This document shows, piece after piece, positions 16,289-23,271 of a stretch of DNA of 24,457 bases. This stretch comes from a virus, in IMG/VR virus record IMGVR_UViG_3300031773_000039, positions 1 through 24,457 of that record; one strand, 5' to 3'. The number at the start of each line of letters is the position of its first letter. Position 1 is the stretch's first letter. Both the position numbers and the translations under genes were made by a program. Under the pieces are notes generated by a model. It was not told the origin of the DNA and made no database searches. It saw only the letters and a program-made list of their open reading frames with translations.

Positions 16289-18475
16289 CTATTTATAATT
16301 TTTAAAACCTGACCTTCTTGGTCTGGAGCTATTTCTTGATTTATTTTGCCCAATATTTTTGAACGGACTATACTTTAATTTAGTGAATTTTTCTGAATTT
16401 ACCAAAGAATTATCTTCTGATTCCCGTCTTTTAGAATAACCTCTGTTAGACTGTTGTATTTTTACAAATGCAATTAATGCACCAAATGCAACCAGTCTAT
16501 CCACGTTCAATCCTGGATAGTAAGCTAACATTTCTTTAATTAACATTGGATCCGGTATTCTTTCAACACCTAATGTTTGATTTGTAACTACACCGTTAAT
16601 ATCAGTTTCTTCATCTATTACTTCTCTTAAAAACTCAATTGCATAAGAAATCAAATGGCTTTTAAATAATGTTCCTGTATTCTTCCAACCGTATTCTTGA
16701 TATACAGTTCTATTGGAACCCAAGTCTTTTAAGAAAAGTATTTGTTGTTTAGGTACTAAGTATCTCTGTTTTTTTCTAGCAATCATATGCTGGATAAAAA
16801 GTGAAATGTTATTCTCTACCAATGTCCAAGCATTATACCATTCAATTATTAATTCAAGTCTTTCATGAGTTTTATTAATGTCATCAAATCTACCACACCA
16901 TGCAGCTACTACTTTATCTTTTTCAATAAACTGTTCAACATCACCTGCTGCTGTAGTTCTTGTAACTTCAGTTGCATTTTTATATACAAAGATACTACAA
17001 AGAGAATCAGATGTAGTTGTTTTTCCTTCTGACACGGGGTCAATAGAAGCATAATATGCACCAAACTCTGGATTCTTTACAGGCCTTTCCCATACAACTA
17101 TAGTACCTGTTTTATCAGTTTGTTTTTTATCTACTGGAAATCTTGTAATAGGTAATTTATTTGTCCTTTTAGCAAAAATTCCTTTTTCATCCCTATCTAA
17201 TTTAATTAATTCATAAGGATATTCTTTTTCTTGAATTCTTTTTTGTTGTTTACTTAATATTCCTTGAGGAAAAACAGATTCTTTTCTATATGCAAATGCT
17301 TCTGCTATATTCAAAGGTTTTTGAGATATTCTTAACTGATATTGTTCTCCACTTAATTCATTCTTCCAACGTGCTCTTTCCGTTACTATAGCTTCAATAG
17401 CTTCATCAATTAAAGAGTTACCATAATCATCAATATAAGGTGGCATAGACCACTGTTCAGGAATAAATAACCCTGCCATACCAATGCCTCCGTCAGCATC
17501 CATTAGATTAGTTTCTACTGCATATATATCATTTGCTTTTGGATTGAGTATCATATCCTTTAAAGGATTACACTGTTCCAAGTCACCAACAGATCCTGCA
17601 GCTATAAACATACCTGTTGTTACCATACCTGAAGACATTGCAGGACGTAAATACTCATATGTTTGCATCATCTTTGGTGCTATACCAGCTTCTTCATGAA
17701 AGAAGTATGTTGTAGGTCCACCTACTCCAGATGTTGCATTCTTTTCAAATGATGCCCCTTGTATTTTAGATTTTAAACCCCTGGCTGTTTTCCTATTACC
17801 AACTTTAACTTCTATCTGTTGCTGCCATAGTAAAACCTTTTCTGGATTACTTGGTCTGTACCATGCAGTATGCTCATTCAGAAATGTTTTGTATTCATCT
17901 AAAAACTTCCAAGAACCTTTATCATTTATGTAATCTTTTAATGATGCACCAATTTTACATGTACTACCTTCTTCAAACCAGTATGTATTAATTATTTTTC
18001 CCATATGAAAATAGGAAGATGCAATCTGACGTTTCTTTAATATTGCAGAGTGTTGATAATGCAACTCTGCAAGTATTTCATACAAAGCCATATGATACTG
18101 AGCATCACGCACTTTAGCAAAACCATATTTTTTCTCTTCTTTATCATATATGGGTAAAAAATTAAGCCACATGTAGTAGTCACGTGTTAGGTACCATGTA
18201 AGTCCATTGTGTTTATATATCACACCTTCTCTACACTTAATCTTCTGATCTTCCCAATATGCTATAAAGTCTTTAGATCTAAAAGGTTTATCACAATAGA
18301 AGCCAAGTTTATTAAAAGTTTTAGCTTCACTATTGAATTCTTTAGACATACTGGTAAAATTATAATTACCAGGCTCCTTAAATATATCCAATAAAAACTT
18401 TATAAAACTTTCTCTATCTTCAAACTCTGTTGTTTCCCACTTATTATTATTATATGTAGGAATGGTTTTATACAT
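16289..18475 (-). CDS. terL: Terminase large subunit (DNA-packaging ATPase and nuclease)
   Basis: The 728-aa protein has an N-terminal ATPase part and a C-terminal RNase H-like nuclease part. KKRQIASSYFHMGK (about 147-160) is a deviant Walker A. GPTTYFFHEEAG (253-264) is the Walker B with catalytic Glu. GAYYASIDPVSEGKTTTSDS (472-491) carries the first nuclease Asp (D479), VENN (553-556) offers an acidic residue, and LNVDRLVAFG (656-665) provides the last Asp. The sequence FxxxGxYCxxPxxSKDFxxYWxxQxxxC (about 57-81) is like crAss-like terminases. The start overlaps the end of the GroES-like gene by 8 bases. It pumps DNA through the portal encoded next. The tail is basic (Ser/Arg/Lys-rich, 675-728). 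Confidence 0.92.
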   Translation of the reverse strand: MYKTIPTYNNNKWETTEFEDRESFIKFLLDIFKEPGNYNFTSMSKEFNSEAKTFNKLGFYCDKPFRSKDFIAYWEDQKIKCREGVIYKHNGLTWYLTRDYYMWLNFLPIYDKEEKKYGFAKVRDAQYHMALYEILAELHYQHSAILKKRQIASSYFHMGKIINTYWFEEGSTCKIGASLKDYINDKGSWKFLDEYKTFLNEHTAWYRPSNPEKVLLWQQQIEVKVGNRKTARGLKSKIQGASFEKNATSGVGGPTTYFFHEEAGIAPKMMQTYEYLRPAMSSGMVTTGMFIAAGSVGDLEQCNPLKDMILNPKANDIYAVETNLMDADGGIGMAGLFIPEQWSMPPYIDDYGNSLIDEAIEAIVTERARWKNELSGEQYQLRISQKPLNIAEAFAYRKESVFPQGILSKQQKRIQEKEYPYELIKLDRDEKGIFAKRTNKLPITRFPVDKKQTDKTGTIVVWERPVKNPEFGAYYASIDPVSEGKTTTSDSLCSIFVYKNATEVTRTTAAGDVEQFIEKDKVVAAWCGRFDDINKTHERLELIIEWYNAWTLVENNISLFIQHMIARKKQRYLVPKQQILFLKDLGSNRTVYQEYGWKNTGTLFKSHLISYAIEFLREVIDEETDINGVVTNQTLGVERIPDPMLIKEMLAYYPGLNVDRLVAFGALIAFVKIQQSNRGYSKRRESEDNSLVNSEKFTKLKYSPFKNIGQNKSRNSSRPRRSGFKNYK

Positions 18476-18746
18476 CTCTCAGAATAGCAAATATATCTCC
18501 TTCTTGTATAAGCAAGTGTTCTGTTTCATCATGCTTCATTGGTACGGGTAGGCAATGATCTGTATATTGTACAACATCCCCCACTTTTATTTCTGAAACT
18601 GTTTGACCTACACCAACTACAGTTCCTATATTTTCTTGTTCTTGTGCAGATGAAGGAATCATAATTGTAGTATTTTTAAAATACTGTTCAGCTTCCTTTT
18701 GTTTGATTAGAATCTTTTTTCCTATTGGTATTACTTGTTGTGCCAT
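18468..18746 (-). CDS. GroES-like co-chaperonin
   Basis: The 92-aa protein aligns by eye with GroES over its whole length. IPIGKKILIKQKEAEQ matches the first barrel strand. NTTIMIPSSAQEQENIGTVV matches the mobile loop and following strand, with TIMIP in place of the GGIVL loop tip. VGVGQTVSEIKVGDVVQYTD matches the conserved VxAVGxG...VKVGDxVxF segment, and EGDIFAILRDV matches the ESDILAIVE end. Phage GroES-like proteins (T4 gp31 is the known case) cap the host chaperonin to fold capsid protein. Here it lies just before terminase, in the head-building operon, with an 8-base overlap, fitting the same role. The altered loop tip suggests adaptation to the host GroEL. Confidence 0.85.
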   Translation of the reverse strand: MAQQVIPIGKKILIKQKEAEQYFKNTTIMIPSSAQEQENIGTVVGVGQTVSEIKVGDVVQYTDHCLPVPMKHDETEHLLIQEGDIFAILRDV

Positions 18747-18840
18747 TGTTTTTAGTTTTTGTATTGTTAGTTTTTTTTACTTCCTTTTCAAATATTGGTT
18801 CATCCCAATAACAGAATAGCCATTTTTCTTGTACTTTCAT
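18688..18840 (-). CDS. Candidate 50-aa protein overlapping the GroES-like gene
   Basis: A 50-codon frame starts with ATG at 18840, one base after the TAA stop of the 172-aa gene. It begins MKVQEKWLFCYWDEPIFEKE and then becomes Lys/Asn/Thr-rich. It overlaps the first 59 bases of the GroES-like gene in another frame. The aromatic, well-composed first 20 residues lie outside the overlap, which favours a real gene. The C-terminal 20 residues lie over the GroES start and are low complexity. Without it a 95-base gap would be left in an otherwise gapless operon. It could also be a leader peptide that couples translation to the GroES gene. No known family. Confidence 0.5.
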   Translation of the reverse strand: MKVQEKWLFCYWDEPIFEKEVKKTNNTKTKNNGTTSNTNRKKDSNQTKGS

Positions 18841-18841
18841 T

Positions 18842-19360
18842 TTACATTTGATCATAAGCTAATCCGGCACCTCCACGCACTGAACTTTCTTGCTCTTGTT
18901 TCATATCACTAAATGCTCCTTTGTATGATTGTCTTATATTCTCAAATTTAGCTGCTGCATTTACCATGGAATTAATATTTCCATCTCTACCATGTTCTAT
19001 AGGTGTGACTTCCATATACTTACCTAATCTATCTAACATGGATTTTATACCTACATAAGCTCTGTATGTTGGTGTTTCATATAATTTCTTACACATGTCT
19101 AGAGCATATCTTATCTTTCCATCTTCTGGTGATTCCTCCAACTTTACTTCTTCAATTATAATATCTTCTTTCTCATGCTCAGGTAAATTAAAAAATGGAT
19201 TCATATCAGGATTAGGACAACTCATATAAAAAATATATTGATAAACCTGTAAGTATGTATCAGGATATTCAGTCATAATTGCTTTTAGAAAAGGTAAAGC
19301 ATAGCAATGTTCTGTTGGAATTACTTTACTGTTTTGTACGTCAAATAGTCTTACTAGCAT
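18842..19360 (-). CDS. Conserved pre-terminase protein, possible small terminase or packaging factor
   Basis: The 172-aa protein starts MLVRLFDVQNSKVIPTEHCY. It contains YQYIFYMSCPNPDMNPFFNL (41-60), an acidic segment (EHEKEDIIIEEVKLEESPED), then ALDMCKKLYETPTYRAYVGI and SMLDRLGKYMEVTPIEHGRD. I recall this CPNPDMNPF...ETPTxRAYxGI...GRDGN pattern as a conserved protein of crAss-like and flavobacterial phages encoded near the terminase. The C-terminal Gln/Glu/Lys helix and Gly-rich end are compatible with a multimeric packaging factor, so a small-terminase-like role is a fair guess, not shown. It follows the 92-aa gene by 3 bases and precedes the 50-aa candidate by 1. Confidence 0.7.
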   Translation of the reverse strand: MLVRLFDVQNSKVIPTEHCYALPFLKAIMTEYPDTYLQVYQYIFYMSCPNPDMNPFFNLPEHEKEDIIIEEVKLEESPEDGKIRYALDMCKKLYETPTYRAYVGIKSMLDRLGKYMEVTPIEHGRDGNINSMVNAAAKFENIRQSYKGAFSDMKQEQESSVRGGAGLAYDQM

Positions 19361-19363
19361 AAT

Positions 19364-19642
19364 TTATTTATTTGCATCCATTATATCCTTAATATCTTGA
19401 AAGTTTGCTTGAACAACTATAGGTGATGGATCTACTATCTGCGTCCCTGTTTTTAAAGTTAATAAAACCAAACCGTTCATAACCCCTTTGTTAAGTGTAG
19501 AATAGTATGGGGTTGCTGCCATTATACAAGTTGCATCTATATAAAGATCTTGATAACTACCTGCTTCTACATATTCTTTATAAGGTTGACCATTACTTAA
19601 ACTTACTCTTACAGCTACTTTTGTTAATGTTATATTGCTCAT
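19364..19642 (-). CDS. Small beta-rich conserved protein of unknown function
   Basis: The 92-aa protein (MSNITLTKVAVRVSLSNGQP...) alternates hydrophobic and polar residues, as in a small beta barrel or sandwich, and ends with a helix (FQDIKDIMDANK). It has one Cys (CIMAATPYYSTL) and no motif I know. It lies two bases after the nuclease gene and four before the 172-aa gene, inside the packaging operon. A virion or packaging accessory part would fit. The call rests on gene packing and normal composition. Confidence 0.62.
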   Translation of the reverse strand: MSNITLTKVAVRVSLSNGQPYKEYVEAGSYQDLYIDATCIMAATPYYSTLNKGVMNGLVLLTLKTGTQIVDPSPIVVQANFQDIKDIMDANK

Positions 19643-19644
19643 AA

Positions 19645-20457
19645 TTATCTATTGTCTTTTAACCACATTATTAGTGATGTTACTTCTGATTTTAAGTATG
19701 GTAATTCATACATTTTTATACCTTCTAATGAAGGTTCTCCATTTACTATTTTAGTAATGGGATAACCATTATCATCATCTCCAACTTTTTCAAACTTAAC
19801 ATGCTGTATAACCAACTTACCTATCTTAAGTTTGGGGTTGTGCTTTTTAATAATATACGCATAAATACTGAGTTGTAGGTTATAATGGTTTAAATTACAA
19901 TCATCTAAATTGTTAACAGGACTATACATTTTGTTTGTTATACCTTCCCAATTAGTAAATCCTTTCTCTTTTATTTCCTTATTGGTTTTATAATCATATA
20001 TGTTTATATAACCATTTACAATTTCAACTAAGTCTGCCTGTCCACATATTCCTGCTGATTTTAAATATACCAAGTGTTCTGGATAAATACCTTCTTTAAG
20101 CTTTTGCTCTGGAGCCATTTTAACACCATTCTCATTAGTAATAGGTTTGATAATAGGTATTTGTGTACCATCCCTTTCTATTGTCTTAAAATCAAGCATA
20201 TCAGCTTCTCTTTGATCATGGTAGTAATTACCTAGATCAATAGCTCTTTTAGTTTCATTGTCCCATGCAGTAAGTATTTCTTTTTCAGTCATACCATACC
20301 ATTTGGACCTTTTGTTTTTAGATGATTTTTTTGCTTGTCCTTCTCTGTCAAACTTAGGTTTAAATTTACCAATAAAAGAAGTTACGCTTAACCAATTAAT
20401 AGAGTCATTATCTATACTTTCATATGAATGACCCTCTTCTTTAAATATAATAGCCAT
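19645..20457 (-). CDS. PD-(D/E)XK exonuclease, RecB/Cas4-like
   Basis: From the chosen start the protein has 270 aa. GNYYHDQRE (76-84) gives the G-x3-H element of this superfamily. CGQADLVEI (138-146) gives the first catalytic Asp (D142), and YINIYDYKTNK (150-160) gives D155-x-K157, together the PD-(D/E)XK core. NLQLSIYAYII (193-203) is the usual QxxxY helix. Such enzymes trim DNA ends in recombination or replication. I chose MAIIFKEEGHSYES over an ATG 30 bases upstream. The longer form only adds MVVYYYNTII, which looks unlike a protein start. The upstream start would also overlap the 29-aa candidate gene. The gene sits in the packaging block, so a role in concatemer or end processing is possible. 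Confidence 0.85.
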   Translation of the reverse strand: MAIIFKEEGHSYESIDNDSINWLSVTSFIGKFKPKFDREGQAKKSSKNKRSKWYGMTEKEILTAWDNETKRAIDLGNYYHDQREADMLDFKTIERDGTQIPIIKPITNENGVKMAPEQKLKEGIYPEHLVYLKSAGICGQADLVEIVNGYINIYDYKTNKEIKEKGFTNWEGITNKMYSPVNNLDDCNLNHYNLQLSIYAYIIKKHNPKLKIGKLVIQHVKFEKVGDDDNGYPITKIVNGEPSLEGIKMYELPYLKSEVTSLIMWLKDNR

Positions 20458-20459
20458 AA

Positions 20460-20549
20460 TTATAGTGTTGTAGTAGTATACCACCACAAACCTTCTGTGT
20501 TAGTTTCTACTGTTGTTGTTGTGTCTTTGTATATGTAATTAATTTGCAT
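20460..20549 (-). CDS. Candidate 29-aa Thr-rich microprotein
   Basis: A 29-codon frame starts with ATG at 20549 inside the last codons of the Cys-rich gene and stops with TAA at 20462-20460, two bases before the ATG of the nuclease gene. It begins MQINYIYKDTTTTVETNTEG and ends LWWYTTTTL. It fills an otherwise unexplained 80-base gap with exactly the start and stop spacing used by the other genes here. Two Thr tracts flank a Trp-Trp-Tyr core. It may instead be a coupling leader. It is too short to assign any family. Confidence 0.38.
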   Translation of the reverse strand: MQINYIYKDTTTTVETNTEGLWWYTTTTL

Positions 20550-20871
20550 TTTCATCTTTTATAATTTTTTCAAATATTTGTTCTTCTTCTTCCTCAGTAG
20601 TAACTGATTCCCAAAAACCTTTTGGACATTCTGAAGATAAAGATCTTACTTTAAAACCCAGACTACAACCACAATCACTACAACATGGTTGTGTTCCAGG
20701 TGCTAAACAACTATCTCCTTTAGCATCAAACAAACTACATTTTATGCAGATCTGAAACCTTTCAGTTGCTATAGCTTCAACATGTTCTTTTTTAAATACA
20801 TTATTCTTTATTCCTTCTGCAATCTTTCCTGCATTTTTAAAGGCATCTAAGTATTTTTTTATCTTGCTCAT
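20539..20871 (-). CDS. Cys-rich zinc-binding-like protein
   Basis: The 110-aa protein has eight Cys: C42xxC45 (CIKC), C55, C63C64xxC67xC69 (CCSDCGC) and C82 (ECPKGFW). They can form two zinc sites. The N-terminus (1-35) is basic and helical, the C-terminus acidic and helical (EEEEEQIFEKIIKDE). I have seen the order CxxC...DxxGxxC...CCxxCGCxLxxKxRSLSxxCPxGxW in Bacteroidota phages and plasmid-like elements, but I cannot name its function. Its start overlaps the end of the IHF-like gene by 4 bases (ATGA), which suggests translational coupling. A DNA- or RNA-binding or protein-protein adaptor role is possible. Confidence 0.7.
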   Translation of the reverse strand: MSKIKKYLDAFKNAGKIAEGIKNNVFKKEHVEAIATERFQICIKCSLFDAKGDSCLAPGTQPCCSDCGCSLGFKVRSLSSECPKGFWESVTTEEEEEQIFEKIIKDENAN

Positions 20872-21221
20872 TTTCCTCTAAACTTTTTCTTACTTAAGAT
20901 ATCATTTTTAATTACTTCAAGAGCCTTTTCCATCTCATTAATATTTGAAGTTATTGTTTCACTTTTTGCATATCCATTATAGGTACGCTTTGCTACATTA
21001 CCCAACATGCTTTTTTGTTTTTTAATTGCATGTTCTAACTTCTTTTTTCTAAGATAAAAGGTACCTAATCCTTCCACATAAATCCTAGGATGAGCAAGTG
21101 ATGATAATTTTTTCCTTACTCTACTAAAATAAAATGTTATAAAATCATCAACTAACTGTGAGTGTACACCCACTTCTTCAGCAATACCTTTCTTAAACTC
21201 ATTATGCTTCTTTGGGTTCAT
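20868..21221 (-). CDS. IHF/HU-like DNA-bending protein
   Basis: The 117-aa protein has the layout of the HU/IHF family. N-terminal helices run over residues 1-40 (NEFKKGIAEEVGVHSQLVDD then FITFYFSRVRKKLSS), followed by the beta segment HPRIYVEGLGTFYLRKKKLE. That segment resembles the HU signature LxGFGxFxxxxR, but reads GLGTFYLRK. The arm region is reduced to a Lys-rich helix (HAIKKQKSMLGNV). Homologues of this divergent type are a known feature of crAss-like phages. It may bend DNA during packaging or transcription. It overlaps the winged-helix gene upstream by 20 bases and the Cys-rich gene downstream by 4. Confidence 0.75.
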   Translation of the reverse strand: MNPKKHNEFKKGIAEEVGVHSQLVDDFITFYFSRVRKKLSSLAHPRIYVEGLGTFYLRKKKLEHAIKKQKSMLGNVAKRTYNGYAKSETITSNINEMEKALEVIKNDILSKKKFRGK

Positions 21222-21573
21222 TACCTAATATTTTGTAATCCAATAAAACTAAACCACTTGTTTGTACATTGATTGTTTTATTAATGACTATTGTTTTTTT
21301 ATTAGTACCCATTTTACTTAATAGTCCTTTTCTTTCTATTTTAGAAATTGCATTTCTAGCTGATTGAGAACTTTTAAATATACCTTTTTCAGTTAACAGA
21401 TTACAAAACTTAGCTATCTCAATTTTAGGATTAAAAGATAATTCTGCTAAAAAATCTAAATCTGTTTTAGTCAACAGGATATTATTAAAAAAACAATACG
21501 TAAGTATTTGATACTTAACTGTTTGATTAATATCAACCTTTAATTTTATATCTACTTTGTTTACTACAGCCAT
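21202..21573 (-). CDS. Winged-helix-like small protein, possible regulator
   Basis: The 123-aa protein has a middle segment, FCNLLTEKGIFKSSQSARNA followed by ISKIERKGLLSKMGTNKKTI. It reads as helix, recognition helix and wing (VINKTINV), the order of a winged helix-turn-helix. The N-terminal 45 residues hold another helix pair. It follows the amidase by one base and overlaps the IHF-like gene by 20. The tight packing with an IHF-like and a Cys-rich gene suggests a three-gene DNA-binding unit. Similar small wHTH-like proteins occur in crAss-like phages. A transcription regulator is the best guess, not proven. Confidence 0.65.
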   Translation of the reverse strand: MAVVNKVDIKLKVDINQTVKYQILTYCFFNNILLTKTDLDFLAELSFNPKIEIAKFCNLLTEKGIFKSSQSARNAISKIERKGLLSKMGTNKKTIVINKTINVQTSGLVLLDYKILGNEPKEA

Positions 21574-21574
21574 A

Positions 21575-22495
21575 TTATAAACTCATTATCATATCTACAA
21601 AGTCAGGATGTGGATAACAATCAGACTTATCTCTCCTTACATTGGTATGTGTTAATAATCCTTTTACCTTTCCATAGAAAGCATCTTCATGAAATCCAAA
21701 GGCTTTATGTGCACCATGCTCATGAATATACTGTTGAAGTCCTATTCTAATATCAATATTATCTCTTTCTGCTACAAATTTAATCCACTTTTCAGTTTCC
21801 TTAATTTGTTCTTCCGAATAAGTATGCCATATAGAATGACCTCTGAAAGGTTTTTCTAGTTCAATAACCTCAGAATCAGCACATTTGCTATTAAAGTATG
21901 TTTTGTGATCTTCATCAAGGTATCCAGCACTGCAAATTTCTAATCCTACAGAATGTCTATTCATCCATCCTGATCCAGTTCTTCCAAGGTGCCACCCCTG
22001 GCACTTTTCTGGAAATGCTTGTACCATAACACCATCATATTCAGTATCACCTGTTCTATGATTTCTTCCACCTAATACAAACTCTGTTGCTACTCTTCCT
22101 CTTTTATCTCTACCCCAGTGATCAACTGTTCTGTATGGGTTTTCTCTACCTGCCGTATGGTGTAGAAATATATATTCATTAGTTATAGGTCCCTTAACAT
22201 ATTCACCTTTAGGTAAATAGTATCTGTGAATAGTTTGATTATATTCCGTAATAAAATACTCATCAGAAATATCACTATCCTCATCTATTTCATCTAATAC
22301 TAATATAGATTTATTTAAAAGAAGTGTCCATACAGGAGAATCAACTATTCCTGTTACAGGAAAGTTATTAGAAAGCTGAAATCTAATTACTGCTTTCTCA
22401 GTCAATGGTCCAAAATGACCATCAACTGCTATCTTTAATGCCGTTTGAAGTGTTTTGACATCTTGCCCTTTATCACCTTTCTTTAGAAGTTTCAT
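21575..22495 (-). CDS. Endolysin: N-acetylmuramoyl-L-alanine amidase with peptidoglycan-binding domain
   Basis: The 306-aa protein starts with a peptidoglycan-binding type 1 domain (residues 1-62: KGDKGQDVKTLQTALKIAVD followed by GHFGPLTEKAVIRFQ). A short acidic linker follows, then an amidase_2-like domain from about 105. Zinc ligands are likely H112 or H113 in FLHHTAG, H283 in LTHTNVRRDKSDC, and C293, as in T7 lysozyme and PGRPs where the third ligand is Cys. GWHLGRTGSGWMNRHSVGLE (167-186) is the conserved core. It cuts the bond between MurNAc and L-Ala in the wall to release phage. No holin or signal peptide is visible here, so a partner elsewhere is expected. Confidence 0.92.
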   Translation of the reverse strand: MKLLKKGDKGQDVKTLQTALKIAVDGHFGPLTEKAVIRFQLSNNFPVTGIVDSPVWTLLLNKSILVLDEIDEDSDISDEYFITEYNQTIHRYYLPKGEYVKGPITNEYIFLHHTAGRENPYRTVDHWGRDKRGRVATEFVLGGRNHRTGDTEYDGVMVQAFPEKCQGWHLGRTGSGWMNRHSVGLEICSAGYLDEDHKTYFNSKCADSEVIELEKPFRGHSIWHTYSEEQIKETEKWIKFVAERDNIDIRIGLQQYIHEHGAHKAFGFHEDAFYGKVKGLLTHTNVRRDKSDCYPHPDFVDMIMSL

Positions 22496-22496
22496 G

Positions 22497-22802
22497 TTAA
22501 TCTTCTATTTTAGATGCAGCTTCCTCCATTGCTTGTTTAAATGCCTTAGCTTCATCAGAGTTTGGATTAGACCCTTCTTCTTGAGAAGCATATTGTTGAG
22601 CCATAAACATTTGAGCTTGCATACGTTCTGCTCTGGACTTTTCAATAGTAGCCAGTAACATTTCATATTCTGCTTGTACTTCTAAATGAGGAATGTTGTC
22701 TTTGTAGAATGCAGTAATTTCTTCTCTGCGTGCTGCCATTTCCTCTTTAGATAAAGTAGGATCTTGGTCTTGTAATGGATTTTGGTTTTTAGAATTTGCC
22801 AT
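22497..22802 (-). CDS. Small helical protein preceding the endolysin
   Basis: With the start at 22802 the protein has 101 aa, MANSKNQNPLQDQDPTLSKE, followed by charged helices (EEMAARREEITAFYKDNIPH; LEVQAEYEMLLATIEKSRAE) and a Gln/Glu/Lys-rich end. It may form a coiled coil. An earlier ATG at 22838 would add MYKLRLIIKKSK. I prefer the later start because MANSKNQN follows an A-rich leader, and because the longer start would lie within the promoter-like motif near 22831. It stops one base before the amidase start. Role unknown; a tail-assembly or lysis accessory part is possible. Confidence 0.68.
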   Translation of the reverse strand: MANSKNQNPLQDQDPTLSKEEMAARREEITAFYKDNIPHLEVQAEYEMLLATIEKSRAERMQAQMFMAQQYASQEEGSNPNSDEAKAFKQAMEEAASKIED

Positions 22803-22830
22803 TTTGCTTTTTTTAATTATTAAACGTAAT

Positions 22831-22843
22831 TTATACAAATATA
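22831..22843 (-). promoter_or_regulatory. Promoter-like motif before the lysis-packaging block
   Basis: The minus strand reads TATATTTGTATAA, containing both a Bacteroidota-like TAnnTTTG box (TATATTTG) and the TTTGTATA core of the motif seen at 6591, 13419 and 24405. It lies 29 bases before the 101-aa start, in a gap of 101 bases with no gene. It probably drives the long block from 22802 down to the portal gene. Confidence 0.55.
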
Positions 22844-22903
22844 TATATAAATAGTTTAAATAAAAAAAGTTTAGGCCCTTTTATATTTATTTTATTTTTT
22901 CAT

Positions 22904-23146
22904 TTAACGCTTTTTGCCTTTATGAAGGCCATGCTTTGCGTGTTGCTTACCTTTCTTGGTAGCTGCTCTTTTCTTCTTGTTAGCAGCAGCTAACTTCTTT
23001 CTTCCTGCTGCAGTGCTTTTAAGTTTAGCAATAGTCTTAGAAGGTGCATATACTTCTCCGGTATCCTTACTCTTTTTACCAGAAGGAGTTCTCCACTTCT
23101 GTTTAGTCCATTTGTCTAAACTCTTTTGTGATTTAGCTTTTGCCAT
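22904..23146 (-). CDS. Lys-rich basic protein 1 (KWTKQKWRTPSGK type)
   Basis: The 80-aa protein has 24 Lys, 4 Arg and 3 acidic residues. It carries LDKWTKQKWRTPSGKKS (10-26), then a segment ending RKKLAAANKKKRAATKKGKQ and HAKHGLHKGKKR. This KWTxxxWRTPSGKxS...GxxYxPxxxxxxL pattern recurs in marine phages and giant algal viruses in a family of short basic proteins (I think DUF5872, not checked). The function is not known; DNA binding or condensation is a natural guess from charge. It is the last of four such genes, each joined to the previous one by TAATG. This one starts on the A of the stop of the 41-aa gene. Confidence 0.8.
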   Translation of the reverse strand: MAKAKSQKSLDKWTKQKWRTPSGKKSKDTGEVYAPSKTIAKLKSTAAGRKKLAAANKKKRAATKKGKQHAKHGLHKGKKR

Positions 23147-23271
23147 TACCTTTTCTTTTTAATAGGTACACAATTATTTACAATCTTGCCACCTTTTTTC
23201 TTCACGCCTTTCTTGACATAACCAGTCCAACAAGCTGATTTCTTTTTTGATTTTTTATTTGGTAGTGCCAT
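23146..23271 (-). CDS. Lys-rich basic protein 2, 41 aa (KSACWTGYVKKG type)
   Basis: The frame starts with ATG at 23271 and stops with TAA at 23148-23146. It reads MALPNKKSKKKSACWTGYVK, then KGVKKKGGKIVNNCVPIKKKR, with 14 Lys, 1 Arg and no acidic residue. The motif KxxCWxGYxKxGxKxKxGxxVxNCVP is one I know from many marine viruses as a short basic protein with two Cys. It shares a base with the stop of the 63-aa gene (TAATG) and with the start of the 80-aa gene (TAATG), so it fills the gap between them exactly. The function is unknown; it is possibly DNA or RNA binding. Confidence 0.75.
   Translation of the reverse strand: MALPNKKSKKKSACWTGYVKKGVKKKGGKIVNNCVPIKKKR

Noticed and set aside
22839-22903. 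Possible terminator after the 80-aa basic gene (AAAAGGGCCTAAACTTTTTTT on the minus strand).
   Set aside because: Only about four pairs can form before the T-run, so the stem is too weak to call.
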